Part shown: positions 1-12,251 of the stretch, in pieces
Layout: each line of letters starts with the position of its first letter
Numbering within the stretch: position 1 is the stretch's first letter
NCBI GenBank assembly: GCA_905250125.1
Contig: CAJNOL010000022.1
Coordinates: 250,879 to 314,878, forward strand
Reading direction: 5' to 3'
DNA: 64,000 nt
DNA from: Rotaria sordida
Lineage: Eukaryota; Rotifera; Eurotatoria; Philodinida; Philodinidae
Position numbers and translations under genes: made by a program
The notes under the pieces: model-generated
What the model saw: the letters and a program-made list of their open reading frames with translations, nothing else
Database searches by the model: none
What the model was told of the DNA's origin: nothing

Positions 1-97
1 TCGTGGAGAACTAAACGTAGTCGATACTTTCAAAAACAATTAAATTATAATTCGTATTCTTATTTATTTTCTACTGTCGTTTTGTTTTTTTCTTTAG

Positions 98-3000
98 GAA
101 AGATTCTGGTGACTTCGAATTCATGGAAGGTGAAACTCAATTAGATAATAAAGATTTTAAAAATACACTTAAATTAACATGGCTTGCTGAAACAAGTCAA
201 GCACCATTAACACCGGTTAAATGTATTCATTATGATAATATTATGACTAAAGCAAAACTTGACGAAGGTGATACATTTGAAAATTATGTTAACTACGCAT
301 CAAAGGTAAAGATCAAAGTTCAAAAATTTTTTTTCATACGAAATTAAGAAAAAACATCCTTTTTTTTAAAGATTGAATATGATATTATCGGTGAACCTGA
401 AATGGCACAATTAAAAAAAGGTGATGTCATTCAAATTCTTCGTAAAGGCTATTATATATGTGATGCTCCATATGATGCTGCAACTCAACAATCATGCTGT
501 TTACTTAATATTCCAGATGGTGGTACAAAAGAAAAACCAACATCATTAAGAGCTACTGATAATGCTGCAACAAAATCTACTGGTGATAAATTGACATCAT
601 CGGCAGTATCAGGTCCTGAAGTAGATCAATTAACAGAACGTATTGTTTTACAAGGTGAAAAAGTTCGAGATTTAAAAGCAAATAAATCAACATCTAAGGT
701 AAATCAAATGTAAAGAATAAAAAACAAACTATAATATTGATTTTCTTTCAATTAGGATGATGTAAACGTTGCTGTAAAAGAACTTGTACTATTAAAAGAA
801 GAATATAAAAAATTAACAGGTAGTGAATATAAACCATCAAATACAACAGCACAAAAAGAAAATAAGAAACCAATAACTAATTCAACATCAAATGAAGCCG
901 AAAAACTTACTGAGCAAATAACTCGACAAGGCGATAAAGTTCGCGATCTTAAAGCAAATAAATCGACACCAAAAGTGAGTCAAATAATAATAAAGTTCAT
1001 TTCCGAGCGTTAGCGATCTCTAGCGACACTGAATACACGCATTCATGGGGAAAGTTTAAAATAGGAAAAAAAAAGTGATTGGTTCATAATAATATGACTA
1101 TATAAACACGTCACTGATAGATATTACTGTGCCTATCTAAAAGGATGACCTCCAATGAAAATCTCGATAGCGAAACTTTAAAATCTCGTATAGATGAACA
1201 AGGTAATCTTGTTCGTGATTTAAAAAGTAATCCTAATAGTAGTAAAGTAGGTTATAGAAAAAAACCAAGAACATTATTTTTAATAATTATGCTTTTCTTT
1301 TTTTTCTATTCAAGGAAGAAATTACAGCCGCTGTTGGACAATTATTAAAATTAAAAGAAGAATATAAAACATTAACAGGTACTGATGTTCCATCGAGTGG
1401 TGCTGCATCAGCACGAAAAGAAAAAGAGAAAAAACCAGCAGCAGCAGCAGCAAAGAAACCTGAACATGAACAAAACTCAACATCTGCTCATACTGATTTA
1501 AAAAAACAAACAAAGTAAGTTTTTATGAACAAAATGAAGTAAAAACAAAACAAAACAATCGTCTTCTAGACTTGGTATTGAATATAAAAAAGAAGAAGAT
1601 CTTGCTGATTGGTATGGGCAAGTGAGTGGAATTCAAAAAAGAAAAAATTTTTTTTTCAAATAAAATTTTTTTTTGGTTTAGGTTGTTCGTAAAGGTGAAT
1701 TAATTGAAAATTATGATGTATCAGGATGTTACATACTTCGTCCATGGGCTTATTTTCTTTGGGAACAAATAAAAGCTTATATTGATGCTGAAATATCAGA
1801 AATGGGAGTACAAAATTGTTATTTTCCATTATTTGTTTCTCATAATGCACTTTATCGAGAACAAACTCATATTGCTGATTTTTCTCCGGAAGTATGAAAA
1901 AATTTAAATTAAATTAAAAAAATAAACATAATTTTATTTGTAAGGTTGCTTGGGTAACAAAATCAGGTGATAGTGATTTAGCTCAACCAATTGCTGTACG
2001 TCCAACAAGTGAAACAATTATGTATCCAGCATATGCAAAATGGATTCAATCACATCGTGATCTTCCATTAAAATTAAATCAATGGAATAATGTTGTTGTA
2101 TGTTTAAATTAAAAAAAAATCAAATAAGTTTTTGTTTTTTTTTCTATTTGAAAATATCCTAGAGATGGGAATTTAAAAATCCACAACCATTTCTTCGTAC
2201 ACGAGAATTTCTTTGGCAAGAAGGTCATACAGCATGGGCAACAGAAAAAGAAGCTTCAGATGAAGTTTATCAAATTCTTGATTTATATGCAAAAGTTTAT
2301 ACAGATTTACTAGCTATACCGGTTATTAAAGGACGTAAAACAGAAAAAGAAAAATTTGCTGGTGCTGATTGGACAACAACAATTGAAGGTTATATTGCAG
2401 CTAGTGGAAGAGGAATTCAAGTAAAATTTTTGTGTTTTTTTTTGTTTTGAAAAAATTTCATTTTTTTGAAATAATTAAATTTTTATTTTCTCTTAAGGCA
2501 GCAACATCACATCATTTAGGTCAAAATTTTTCGAAAATGTTTGATATTACATTTGAAGATCCACAAACACAAACTAAACAATATGTTTATCAAAATTCAT
2601 GGGGTTTAACTACACGAACAATTGGTGTTATGACAATGATACATGGTGATAATCAAGGTTTAGTTTTACCACCACGTATAGCTAAATATCAAGTATGTAT
2701 AAAGAATTTTTTATTTTTAAAAGAAAAACAAATTATTTCAAATTTTATTTCATTAAATTATACAAAATATTTGCCTTGATTATATACATATGTGATTTGG
2801 CGTTGTTGTGATGAAATGTTTTCTTTTTATATGTGTATCAGATGTTAGCCTTTTCTTTAGGAATAAGAAGTTCCAAGCTTGTCGAATCGTGGTAAATAGA
2901 GCTCTTTGAAATGGTTGCCGGACAACTTTTGATTGTTTTTCGACTAATTTTCCTATGATAAAACCATCACTCGTCATGTTCTTTGCTGGAATTTTGCTAA

Positions 3001-6000
3001 ATTTTCTTGAGAAATCCGATCCCCTTCGATTCATTGAGTATCGATCAGCAAGTTAGGGGCTCAGTGGAGAGTAAATTTTGTTTAACTCTCGATAGTCAGA
3101 GATGATTCATCATGAATTGATGTTGATTGAATATTAAGTGCAGTATGCACTTTAATAACGAAGCAAAAATTTTCCTAATTCATCGAAAAACAGAAGTACA
3201 TAGTTCTCCTCAGGTCAATGATATTGGCGTCTAGAGTCTTGAATTTCCGACTGGTTTCCGCTGGAAAGACGCCGCTTCCGACTGGAAAATGATATATACT
3301 TAGAAGTAAGCACTCGGTAATCAGATTTTTCTAGTTCGGGCAGAGCTGATTACTAAATTCTTGCTTCCAAATTCCTATCATTTTCTCGACTGTTCCGACA
3401 AGAAATGACCTGTATTTTTTGACTTGGGTCATCGAAACTTTTCATATCATAGCATCACTTAACTAATACTGTTATAATACAAACCAGAGATGTGCGATCC
3501 ACGGGATTCACCCCGCGGGCCCCGCGGGGCCACGTGGCGACGGGCGGGCGGGGAAGAAAAATTTAATTAAACGCGGGATTAACGGGGCACGGATATTTTC
3601 CGGCACACAGGCGGGCGGGGCGGGGAATAATTTTTTTAAATGACACGGGTCTCGGGCGGAGCGGGTATGAAACACACGGGTTCGGGCGGGTAAACATTTT
3701 TTTTCGGGTGTGATGAAAGATCGTCAAAACTTATCACGGGATGTCCTTAGTATAGGTATGTAGTACAAAGTACATATTGATTGGTTCATAACTTTCATCC
3801 TATTATGTACAAGATTGTCTACCATTTGTTTGTTTCTTTCTTTATCGTCTGTCATATGCAACTTCTACTATCAATTTATATTAAGTGAATAACTGGACTA
3901 AAACTTATTTTATATTTAGAATTATCGTTTGAATTTTTTTGTGAATTACTACTTAGGTCTGACCAAAAGTTCTGACAACATTATATAAAAATATAAAGAT
4001 AAGGAGGTATCTTTAATTTTATTTTATCAAATTTTTAGGACAGTTGCCATGATTATTTATACCAAGTTTGATCCTTTCCAACGATTAGTTAAAAGTTTTT
4101 TGAAATTTTTTCGAAAAACTTTTTAGGTATCATGGATACCGCATGAGCTAATCATATTTCATTTATTGTGAAAAGTTAGCAAAATCTTGTTCGATCATAT
4201 CAGTTGCATTCTAGTACTGCTAGTGATGAGATATAGATTTATTTTAGATAGGTTAGTCATAAGTTATCCGATGCTGGCTGGCTTATTGAAGATGAATCGT
4301 CAAAGACTATTGTTCATGAATAAAGATTTTAGAAAATGCTTTGTTTGGTATATTCTTTAAATCAAATACTCCTGAATGTAGATAAAAGCAAGACTGTAAG
4401 TCACAAGTATTATACTGAAAATTCTCCAAAACATTTTATTAATGAAATATGGAAACAAACAGAGACATCAGGTTCAAAATTGATTGACGGTCCTCGTTGA
4501 CTTCATACTCATCTAGTGTTATTAATTGCATGACAGAAGAAGGGATCAATATGATATCATATCTATCATATTCGCCAGGCCTGATACTATGTAAATTTTC
4601 CCTAACTCATTCTATTAAATGTAGTTTAACTGATTAAATAAATGAAACATGATAAGCCCATGCGATATCTAAAAATTTTTTCGAAAAAAACTTTTAACAA
4701 ATTGTTGCAAAGGATCGAACTTGGTATAAATAATCATGGCAACTGTCCTCAATATTTGATAAAATAAAATTAAAGATGCCTACTTATCTTTATATTTTTA
4801 TATAATGTTGCCAGAACTTTTGGTCAGACCTAAGTATGATCGAATTACATGATTTATCTCCTGATGAATCACTTGATAGGACAGCTTTGTCGAATACTGA
4901 TCGTTCATCTACAATTATTTCTTCATCTTTCAGTCATTGCTCATCGAGTAATATTAAATGTAATTCGTCAAATATAAAAATGTTTTTAAAAGAACGACCA
5001 GAAAAATACGTGCTTGTCGACAATCACAAAGTGAATCATTCAAAACCATCTCATATAGACTTGAGTTTTGCTTTTGTAAAAAATGATTATTCATAAAAGG
5101 AATGCATCATTAAAAATAAAGTATTTGGTAAATAAAAAATTTCTTCGGGTTACACGGGGACGGGTCGGGGCCCGTCACAAAAATGGCGGGTCGGGCGGGC
5201 CGGTTCAAGAAGCTGCCTGTGCGGGGTACGGACGGAGCGGGTATAGATTTGCCGGGGCACAGGCGGGGCGGGGATTCTCAAAAAGAATATCCACGGGGTT
5301 CGGACGGGACGGGTTTGTGAATTTTACGGGGCGGGCCCCGCGGGGCATGGAAAATCAATGCCCCGCACATCTCTGATACAAACATGCAGAGCACTTCTAA
5401 TATTACAAATATATGTGAACGAAATTTCTCTCTCAAATTTCTTGTGCTTAGACTTTTTGTAATTCTTAGAAAAACTTGAATAACAACTCGATTTAACTTT
5501 GAATTTATTCTATATAAAGAAAATATTTTTATTTCTGTTTAGCTTGTTATTGTTCCATGTGGTATAACAGCATCATTATCAAAAGAAGATGAAGATGCAT
5601 TAATTAATACATGTAAAGAAGTTGAAACAAAATTGAAAAAGGCTGGATTACGTGTATATGGTGATTATAGAGATAATTATTCACCAGGATGGAAATTTAA
5701 TCATTGGGAAATGAAAGGTTAACATATAGATTTTTCGTTTTTGTTTTTATAAAAAACAAAGTTTTTATTTTTAGGTGTCCCAATTCGTATTGAAATTGGT
5801 CCAAAAGATAAAGCACGTTCGCAATTAACAATTGTACTTCGACATACAGGAGCTAGATCAACAATACCAATTGATAATAGTGAAACAAAATTACATGAAA
5901 CGCTTAATCAAATGCATAATGATTTATATAAAAAGTAATAGAAAATACAAAATTTCTTTTTTATATTGATTTAACAAAAAAAAAAACAACAACAAATATA

Positions 6001-6366
6001 TTCTTTTCTAGAGCAAAAGATGAATTTGACAGTCATACAATACTTGTTAAAGATTGGGCTAGTTTATTAAAAGGTCTTGATAATTCATGTTTAATGTTAG
6101 CACCATTCTGTGGTGAACCAGTATGTGAAGATCGAATTAAAAAAGACAGTGCACGGTAAGAAAAAAGAATTTTCTTATTTTCATGTTTTGATTTAAAAAT
6201 TTATTTTAGCGATGCTGTTGTCGAAGAAGGTGCACCAGCTATGGGTGCTAAAGGTTTATGTATACCATTTGAACAACCGGAAAAAATAGCTGAAAATCAA
6301 TTATGTTGTCATCCAGATTGTAAAACTCAAGCAAAATATTATACATTATTTGGACGAAGTTATTAA
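98..6366 (+). CDS. EPRS1: Bifunctional glutamate/proline--tRNA ligase (EPRS), 3' part
   Basis: This enzyme charges tRNA-Glu and tRNA-Pro in the cytosol. Inferred exons: 98-305, 372-698, 756-974, 1121-1246, 1315-1514, 1570-1621, 1682-1891, 1945-2097, 2163-2420, 2498-2692, 5543-5717, 5775-5934, 6012-6155, 6210-6366. They join in frame to about 860 codons; the 5' part lies outside the window. The first two exons are the C-terminal beta-barrel of the GluRS half ([35 protein letters not shown]). WHEP linker repeats follow ([15 protein letters not shown] and relatives), then ProRS from [17 protein letters not shown]. Class II motifs are visible: [18 protein letters not shown] (motif 2) and [19 protein letters not shown] (motif 3). 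The C-terminus keeps the ProRS zinc-type cysteines and ends YYTLFGRSY. The start of exon 1121-1246 is uncertain, and the second WHEP unit looks truncated. Identity is very secure. Confidence 0.95.
756..1514 (+). other. WHEP linker repeats of EPRS, one apparently incomplete
   Basis: WHEP units are helix-turn-helix RNA- or protein-binding modules. Each is split by a phase-0 intron after a Ser-x-Lys. Unit 1 is complete (exon to 698, then 756-830). Unit 2 begins in exon 756-974 ([20 protein letters not shown]), but the expected second helix (E-x-x-x-A-V-x-x-L-L-x-L-K-x-E-Y) is not found before unit 3 starts near 1150 ([18 protein letters not shown]). Unit 3 finishes in 1315-1380 ([18 protein letters not shown]). 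The 975-1120 stretch has stops and no WHEP helix. Confidence 0.75.
3485..5375. mobile_element. hAT-like DNA transposon in an EPRS intron
   Basis: The ends form an imperfect terminal inverted repeat, CAGAGATGTGCG at 3485 and CGCACATCTCTG ending at 5375. They are flanked by a perfect 8-bp direct repeat, ATACAAAC, at 3477-3484 and 5376-5383. An 8-bp duplication with CAG-starting ends is typical of hAT elements. About 230 bp at each end is strikingly GC-rich, made of short GCGGGCGGGG-like units, unlike the surrounding DNA. This may be the subterminal transposase-binding region, which is an inference. An 86-codon open frame at 4836-5096 next to the nested element may be a leftover coding fragment; I do not recognise a transposase in it. 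The element lies in the intron 2693-5542, so splicing presumably removes it. Confidence 0.85.
3952..4834. mobile_element. Mariner/Tc-like element nested in the hAT element
   Basis: This is an 883-bp insertion with long imperfect inverted repeats, about 3952-4170 against 4635-4834. The ends read CTTAGGTCTGACCAAAAGTT and its complement. TA dinucleotides flank both ends (3950-3951 and 4835-4836), as expected for Tc1/mariner insertion. No open transposase frame is visible in the 460 bp between the arms, so it is a decayed or non-autonomous copy. It must be younger than the hAT element it interrupts. Confidence 0.8.
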
Positions 6367-7640
6367 AGGAAAATCTAAAGAAACGAACGGCTTTTTTTTT
6401 TTGTTATCTTGTTAGTCTGGATTTCATCATTCAACATTTTCATTTATTTATATCTAATCTTGTTATCCGGGTTTCAAATGTTTGTTTTACATATTAAAAG
6501 ACAACAAAATCTGCGACAATAAAAAATAAGAAGATTTATTTATCAACAAGAAATTCTTTTTTTTGTTTTCAATCTAAGGATTGTGACTAAAATTGAGATA
6601 TTAGAAGAAGAAAAAAAAGAATATCTGACATTATGATTTTGTAAATAACCGATTATTGTAAATGAATATACAATGTAAACAAGTGAAGCTTAGGTTGTTT
6701 GTTTTTTTTTATTCAAGAATATGTCTGATTGACATAATACACTATTGAGAATGACATAAAAATCTTATCCTTTTAGAATTAAACATTATTAAAATATTAA
6801 TTATATAATTGTTCTGAAATATTTCTTATGAATTTTTGCAAAAACAATTTTGAGATCAATCAATAGAGCTATTGATTTTGTCTATCGGACAACATTTATT
6901 TTGCAATATAGAGAAGATCTCTATGATTAAAATCTGCGTAGTATGTTTTCATTGCCATACATAGGGTCTTTGAGTAAAAAGACAATATATTCTGTTTTTT
7001 TTTTCTGATGGACTGCAGTTATACTAAATTAGAATAATTATCTATCAAGATTCGTATAATCCTCTGACAACAATAATAAGAAATCTACTTATAAACTGAT
7101 TCAACATTGAGCATATGGAATGTTTCCCTCATTAATATTGAAATTCATTATACAATGTCGAGAAAAATATGACAAAATATTCTTTGCTTTAACATTCGAA
7201 CATAATCAATCCTTTTATTTGATTTAATTTTTTCTTTTTCATCTGAAAATATCCGATAATATCTCTCCATTTGATAAATCCAACATAAGTGCTCTTGTAT
7301 AAATGGATAATAAACCATCTGTATACATATTGTTCTAATTTTCTTCCATTCTCATCGTCTAATTAGCTTCTAGAAAAAATACAAACATACACATTTGCAT
7401 TTATTTCTCTATAAACACACATGATTACTTTTTCTTTTCTTTCTCTCTTCTTTTTTTATGACTAATGATAATCTGATATCGACTTAAAACAGAAAAAAAA
7501 AACACCCACACACAAGAGAAAATGAATCTCTAGTGAGCAATTTTTATAGCACTTAGTATTTCACACAAAATACATAAACAGTCAAGAAAAAAAAACACAA
7601 AGTATGTTTTTAAAGAGAAAAAAAAAAGAAGAAGAATCAA
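6367..7640. other. Intergenic, between the convergent EPRS and HEY genes
   Basis: AT-rich DNA with homopolymer A and T runs. It must hold the 3' UTRs of the two convergent genes (EPRS rightward, HEY leftward). AATAAA-type signals occur just after the EPRS stop, near 6520. No further gene is seen. Confidence 0.6.
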
Positions 7641-8991
7641 TTAAATACATGATGATGGCGGTGGTGGCAATTGACAAGATGACTCAATAGGTGGTCGTTG
7701 ATAATGATGCATATTAAAATTTGAATTAGTTTGATGATGATGATATCCAATTGTTGATGATGAATAAGATGATAAAGGTGGTGTTGCAAAAGCACTTGGA
7801 GTTTGTTGATGTAATATTGGCCATGATTGATGTGATGATGGACTTGTACTTCGTTCAGTAAAACATTCAAGATGTGATAAAAGACGTAAACGTAATGGAT
7901 GTTGAACATCAAAACCTTCAACTGAGATTAAATAACGAGATATTTCATCAATACATTCACGAAATCCACTTGCATGTGCATCAAATATTGGCCATGATTG
8001 ACAAGGAGTATTTGAATCTATTAATAAAAAAAAAAAATCTTTCATTTTAAATGAATAAAATTGATATAAAATACCTTTATTAGTTTGTTGTAATGAACGA
8101 AGATGATCAACAGTCATTTGTAAAATTTCAGCTTTTTCAAGTTTTGCTGAACCTTCTTTTGATATAGCTTGTGGTACAAGTCTTCGTAATTCCATAAGAC
8201 AATGATTTATTCGATCACGACGACGTTTTTCAATAACACCACGACGTTTTTTTCTATTAGTTACATGTTCATATTCATAATCTCTTGGACTTAAACTTGA
8301 ACTAAATCGAAATAAAATTGTTTGAAATATATGAATTTCTAAACTCTAGAGAAACTCTCTCAATAGGCCTATAATAATTCATTGGGAAGGAAAAGGGAGG
8401 AGGAGGTGAGAAACGCTAATTAGTAATTAGTTCTTTCAAAGCTCCATCATTCATAAAAGCTTTTTTTTCTTGTAATAATTTTCATACTCATATATTCATA
8501 TTAATATTAATGTGAGAATACAAAAACAGTAGTGTGAATATCATGATTCTTTTTATAAGAATTATGAAACTGTGTATTTGTGAAATGAGATGGGTTTTCT
8601 ACTTCTTAGTCCTTAGACATTCTTCAAACAACTATATACTTCTAGTGTGAATTAAAAAAAAGTTTTTTTTTTGTTAGCTTCCGTTTTATTCTTATTTTAT
8701 TATTTATAGATATAGCATTTTCTTTCTTAGAAAATAGCATCACTTTCATATTCTTCAATCTCAAAAGAGTTTTGTTGAATAAGTCCTTTTTTTTTTTAAT
8801 CTATAATTAATTTTTATTATTTTTTTCTTTTGCTTCTTAAGATAGTATCGAAAACAAAAAAAAAGATTTAAGATGGTAGTTATTACCGAGAAATAAAAGA
8901 ATAAATTTTTTTTTTTTTAAAGTCAAAATACGTACTCGATAAACTCATCATCAGAATCACCACCACTTTCATATGTATTAACGCGTTTCAT
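7641..8991 (-). CDS. HEY: HEY-type bHLH-Orange transcriptional repressor
   Basis: HEY proteins are Notch-pathway DNA-binding repressors in the nucleus. Exons on the minus strand are 8991-8936, 8301-8075 and 8017-7641, joining to 219 residues. The basic region and first helix read RKKRRGVIEKRRRDRIN. Glycine replaces the proline typical of HES proteins, which is the HEY hallmark. Helix 2 is KLEKAEILQMTVDHLRSL. The Orange domain follows (FRECIDEISRYLISVEGFDV, then PLRLRLLSHLECF). The tail is rich in His, Ser, Gln and Pro. The usual C-terminal YRPW is not present; HHYQRPP near the end is the closest match, and the protein ends with a proline run and SSCI. At 219 residues it is shorter than vertebrate HEYs (about 300). 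Confidence 0.92.
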
Positions 8992-10780
8992 GATTTTACT
9001 TTGAAACAAAATAATTGGTAAATGATGGTAGAAGATCATACGTTTCCTTTTCTTTTTTTTTCTTCTCTTATTCTTCTTATAAACCAATCATTGTATTGCT
9101 TATTATGTACAATCTAATTGCTCTAGAAATAGAGAGAGAGAGAGAGAGAAAGAGAAGATGAAGGACGAGTTATTAAGGTAGCTTATCGTCCTTTATTATT
9201 ATTGTATATTTGAGGATCACTTCAATAAGAGAATAAAAGTGCCGCATATACACTTTTACTTGCAGTTATCATTGGAATTAAATTCTTTGAAATCATACAC
9301 ACACACACGCGAATGCATTTAAGAAACATGAACACACCGTATTGTTCTTTCTTTCCGGATAGCGGAAGTTAATGATGATGATAAAAATCACTTGAAAAAA
9401 AAAATTTTTTTTTTTCTTTTTACACGTGCCGACTACCTATTATAGAGACAAAACTTTTCTATGTTCAGTTGATTAGAATTGCAGACATTTTCATTGTCCA
9501 AAGTGTCTCTTCATCTATTCATGGTAATCATAAAAGATGAAAATATTATTTGTTTTATATATATATATATATATATTCTTTCATCACTTTTCATCAAACG
9601 CGGCAAAAGATTGAAATAGAAGATCTATCGCCAGCTGTGATCTCTTTTCCTTTTTTTTTTTAACATAATCTCTTATTTCATTCCATCATTCATAGTTTCA
9701 TCTTTATTTGGAATCAAATAAGAATTCTAATTTTGGTTTAATGAACAAGAGCATATTAATATGTATTAACGGTCAATGATAATTTTCAAAGTGAGTGTGT
9801 CTGGCAAAAAAGAAAAACGAATAAGTAAGAGAATCGTTATGATGGTTGTCCTCGTTTTTTTTTTTTTTTTTTCATCAATCAAATAATCGAAGACTAGATC
9901 TTATATCAAGAGAAAATAAAATAAAAGAAAATATTCTAATAAATACATCAATTAGAAAATTATGTAGAAAAAAAAAACGAAAACATAGAAATTCTAGTTT
10001 TAGATAATAAGAAAGAAAAAAAACAACAAAATCGAAACACTTTTGTTTTGATTTTTTTTACTACTGAGTGTATTTCAGGAAATAAAAAGGAATTTAGATA
10101 TTAAAAAAATATCATGCTATCTTTTACAGGCAAAAGAAGAAGAAAGAAACAGACAACCTTTAGGGCATTGACAATAGAGAAAAATCAGGTAAAGTTTTTT
10201 TTTTTTTTCTGTATCACATGATGTTAATGGAATTGTTCGGATTGCATGTGTAGGTATATATAGCAATAATTAAGGGCATAATAGTAATATATTAAAAATA
10301 ACAAAAAAAAAACCCGCTATCTAGACTATGGTTCTAAATTTTCTTTTTTCTGTTTAGACACAAGAAACAAAAATAGAAATAAAAAGAAAAAGAAAACAGA
10401 CGCATTGTTACAAATGACAAAACTTGATGCGGATTGTCATTGCTGCTCCATCGTTTTTTTTTCTTTGTATTTTATATTTTGATCTCGGATGATTTCAAAA
10501 GCAGAATTTCTCTCGTCGATTTATTCATTCATATAATCATCACTCGCTCGTTCATTTCAACGTCATCCTTTCTGTTTTCTGTACTTATATTATTAACTTG
10601 TATTCCATATTTTAAAGAGTCTTTTTCTTTTACTAAATCATGATCATCTTTCTATTCTTCATACATTTGTTAGTTTTAATTAGTCATAATGAAATCGGTT
10701 CTTTTTCTTTTTTGTTATAGTCAAGAAAATAGAGAGCTTAATTTCTCTATATTCATAGTGAAAGAATTATATTATGTTCG
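8992..10780. other. Intergenic region between the divergent HEY and GPCR genes
   Basis: No coding region supported. It probably contains both promoters. It holds many A/T homopolymers, an AG dinucleotide run near 9128-9150 and an AT run near 9556-9577. The short open frame at 10434-10643 is low-complexity and not credible. Confidence 0.6.
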
Positions 10781-12159
10781 ATGAGCACTCATCAGGAATC
10801 TTCTCATATATTCAATACTAATTTGACACTAGTGTCAAATGATTCTACAAATACATTACCATCGGCTACACTTGCTAAACAAATCTTTTTTATACTCTTT
10901 CCATGTATGGCTTTAACCGGTGTTGTGTGTAATACATTGGTATTTGTAATCATGCGACGACGACGTTTATCCCATCTTTCAACATGTTATTATATGGGAA
11001 TATTAGCTATAGCTGATACAATTGTTTTACTTCTTGGTCTATCTTTAATGTGGCTTTATTTAGTAAATCGACAATGGTCATTATTATTAAAATCAACATA
11101 TTGTTGTAAAATTCTTTCACTTTTATTTTATACAGTAGCCGATGTTAGTGTTTGGCTTGTTTGTATGATGTCAGCTGATCGTTGTATAGCTGTAACACGT
11201 CCACTTCATGCTAATTCAATATGTACAGTACGACGTGCACGTATATCTGTTTTTATTCTTGTTATATGTATTATATTAATTAATATTCAATTTTTATTTA
11301 CACATCATTTATCAAGTGAAAAAGAATGTACACATCATGAACGTTATGAATTTTTTATTCATCATATATGGCCATGGATAGATGCAGCTGTCTATTCAGC
11401 ATTACCATTTATATTATTATTAACAATAAATTTAATTATTGTACGTAGTTTATTTCAAGCACGACGTTCAACATCAAATTTACAAATTTATCAATCACAA
11501 ATAACACGTCATAAAAATAAATTATTAACATCAATGTCAAAAAGATTAACAATAATGCTTTTAGCTGTAACATTCTTTTTTTTATTAAGTTCATTTCCAA
11601 TGGTTTGTTTACAAATATATACAAATATAGATCAAAATAATGAATATAAAGATTTTGCACAATCGTATCTTAAACCATTATGTGAAACATTACAATATTC
11701 AAATCATTGTGTAAGTTGTTTTTAATTTTTTGTTTCGATATAATTTATTATTGTTTTAGAAAATAAAAGAAATTTAATTATTTTTTTTTTTTTTTTAAGA
11801 TAAATTTTTTTCTATATGCTATTACGGGTAAAGCATTTCGTCATGAATTGAAACGATTATTTCGTAGTATTGCTATTAAAATGCATTTAACAAAAGATAC
11901 AATAGGACATCCAATTGATCGTCGTACAACAGCATCTAATTTAAATTGTTTACCAGGTGATACTGATTTTGAACAACGATTAAAAGAAATACGAACATCA
12001 CCTATGGCTCTTCAACTTCTTCGTTCTCGAAAATCAATTGATTCAACAATTACTAATAGTACTATTATTCGAAGACATTTTCAACCACAAAAGCAACAAA
12101 TTGCTCGTAAAACTATGATTGATGTAACATACTATTTTCAAAGAATCTCAAATGTCTGA
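10781..12159 (+). CDS. Rhodopsin-family GPCR, probably peptide receptor-like (orphan)
   Basis: Exons 10781-11710 and 11800-12159 join in phase 0 to 429 residues. Seven hydrophobic segments are visible. The N-terminus has N-glycosylation sites (NLTL, NDST). TM1 carries GVVCNTLVF with the family Asn, and TM2 has LAIADTIVLL with the conserved Asp. TM3 ends in SADRCIAVTRPL, so the usual DRY reads DRC. A Cys precedes TM3 (STYCC) and another lies in loop 2 (KECTHH), the expected disulfide pair. TM7 reads NHCINFFLYAITGKAFRHEL, so NPxxY appears as N-x-x-x-Y, as in several invertebrate FMRFamide or thyrotropin-releasing-hormone-like receptors. The single intron falls inside TM7. The ligand cannot be read from sequence. 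The first ATG of the open frame is taken as start. Confidence 0.88.
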
Positions 12160-12251
12160 TGTTTTGTTGTATATATTCATTCAATTGTAACTTTATTGTC
12201 AAGTCTGATTTATTTATTTTAATTTTATTTTAATTTTTTGTTTTAAATATA

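Noticed and set aside
1..97. Possible further EPRS exon at the left edge
   Set aside because: No convincing donor or homologous residues in the first 97 bases; treated as intron.
4836..5096. Calling this frame a functional hAT transposase
   Set aside because: Too short, and it lacks the DDE and hAT dimerisation motifs; described only as a possible remnant.
5083..5376. 97-codon Gly/Arg-rich frame at the hAT right end
   Set aside because: It is the translation of the GC-rich subterminal repeats, not a gene.
10434..10643. 69-codon frame upstream of the GPCR
   Set aside because: Hydrophobic low-complexity translation of T-rich DNA; no recognisable domain.
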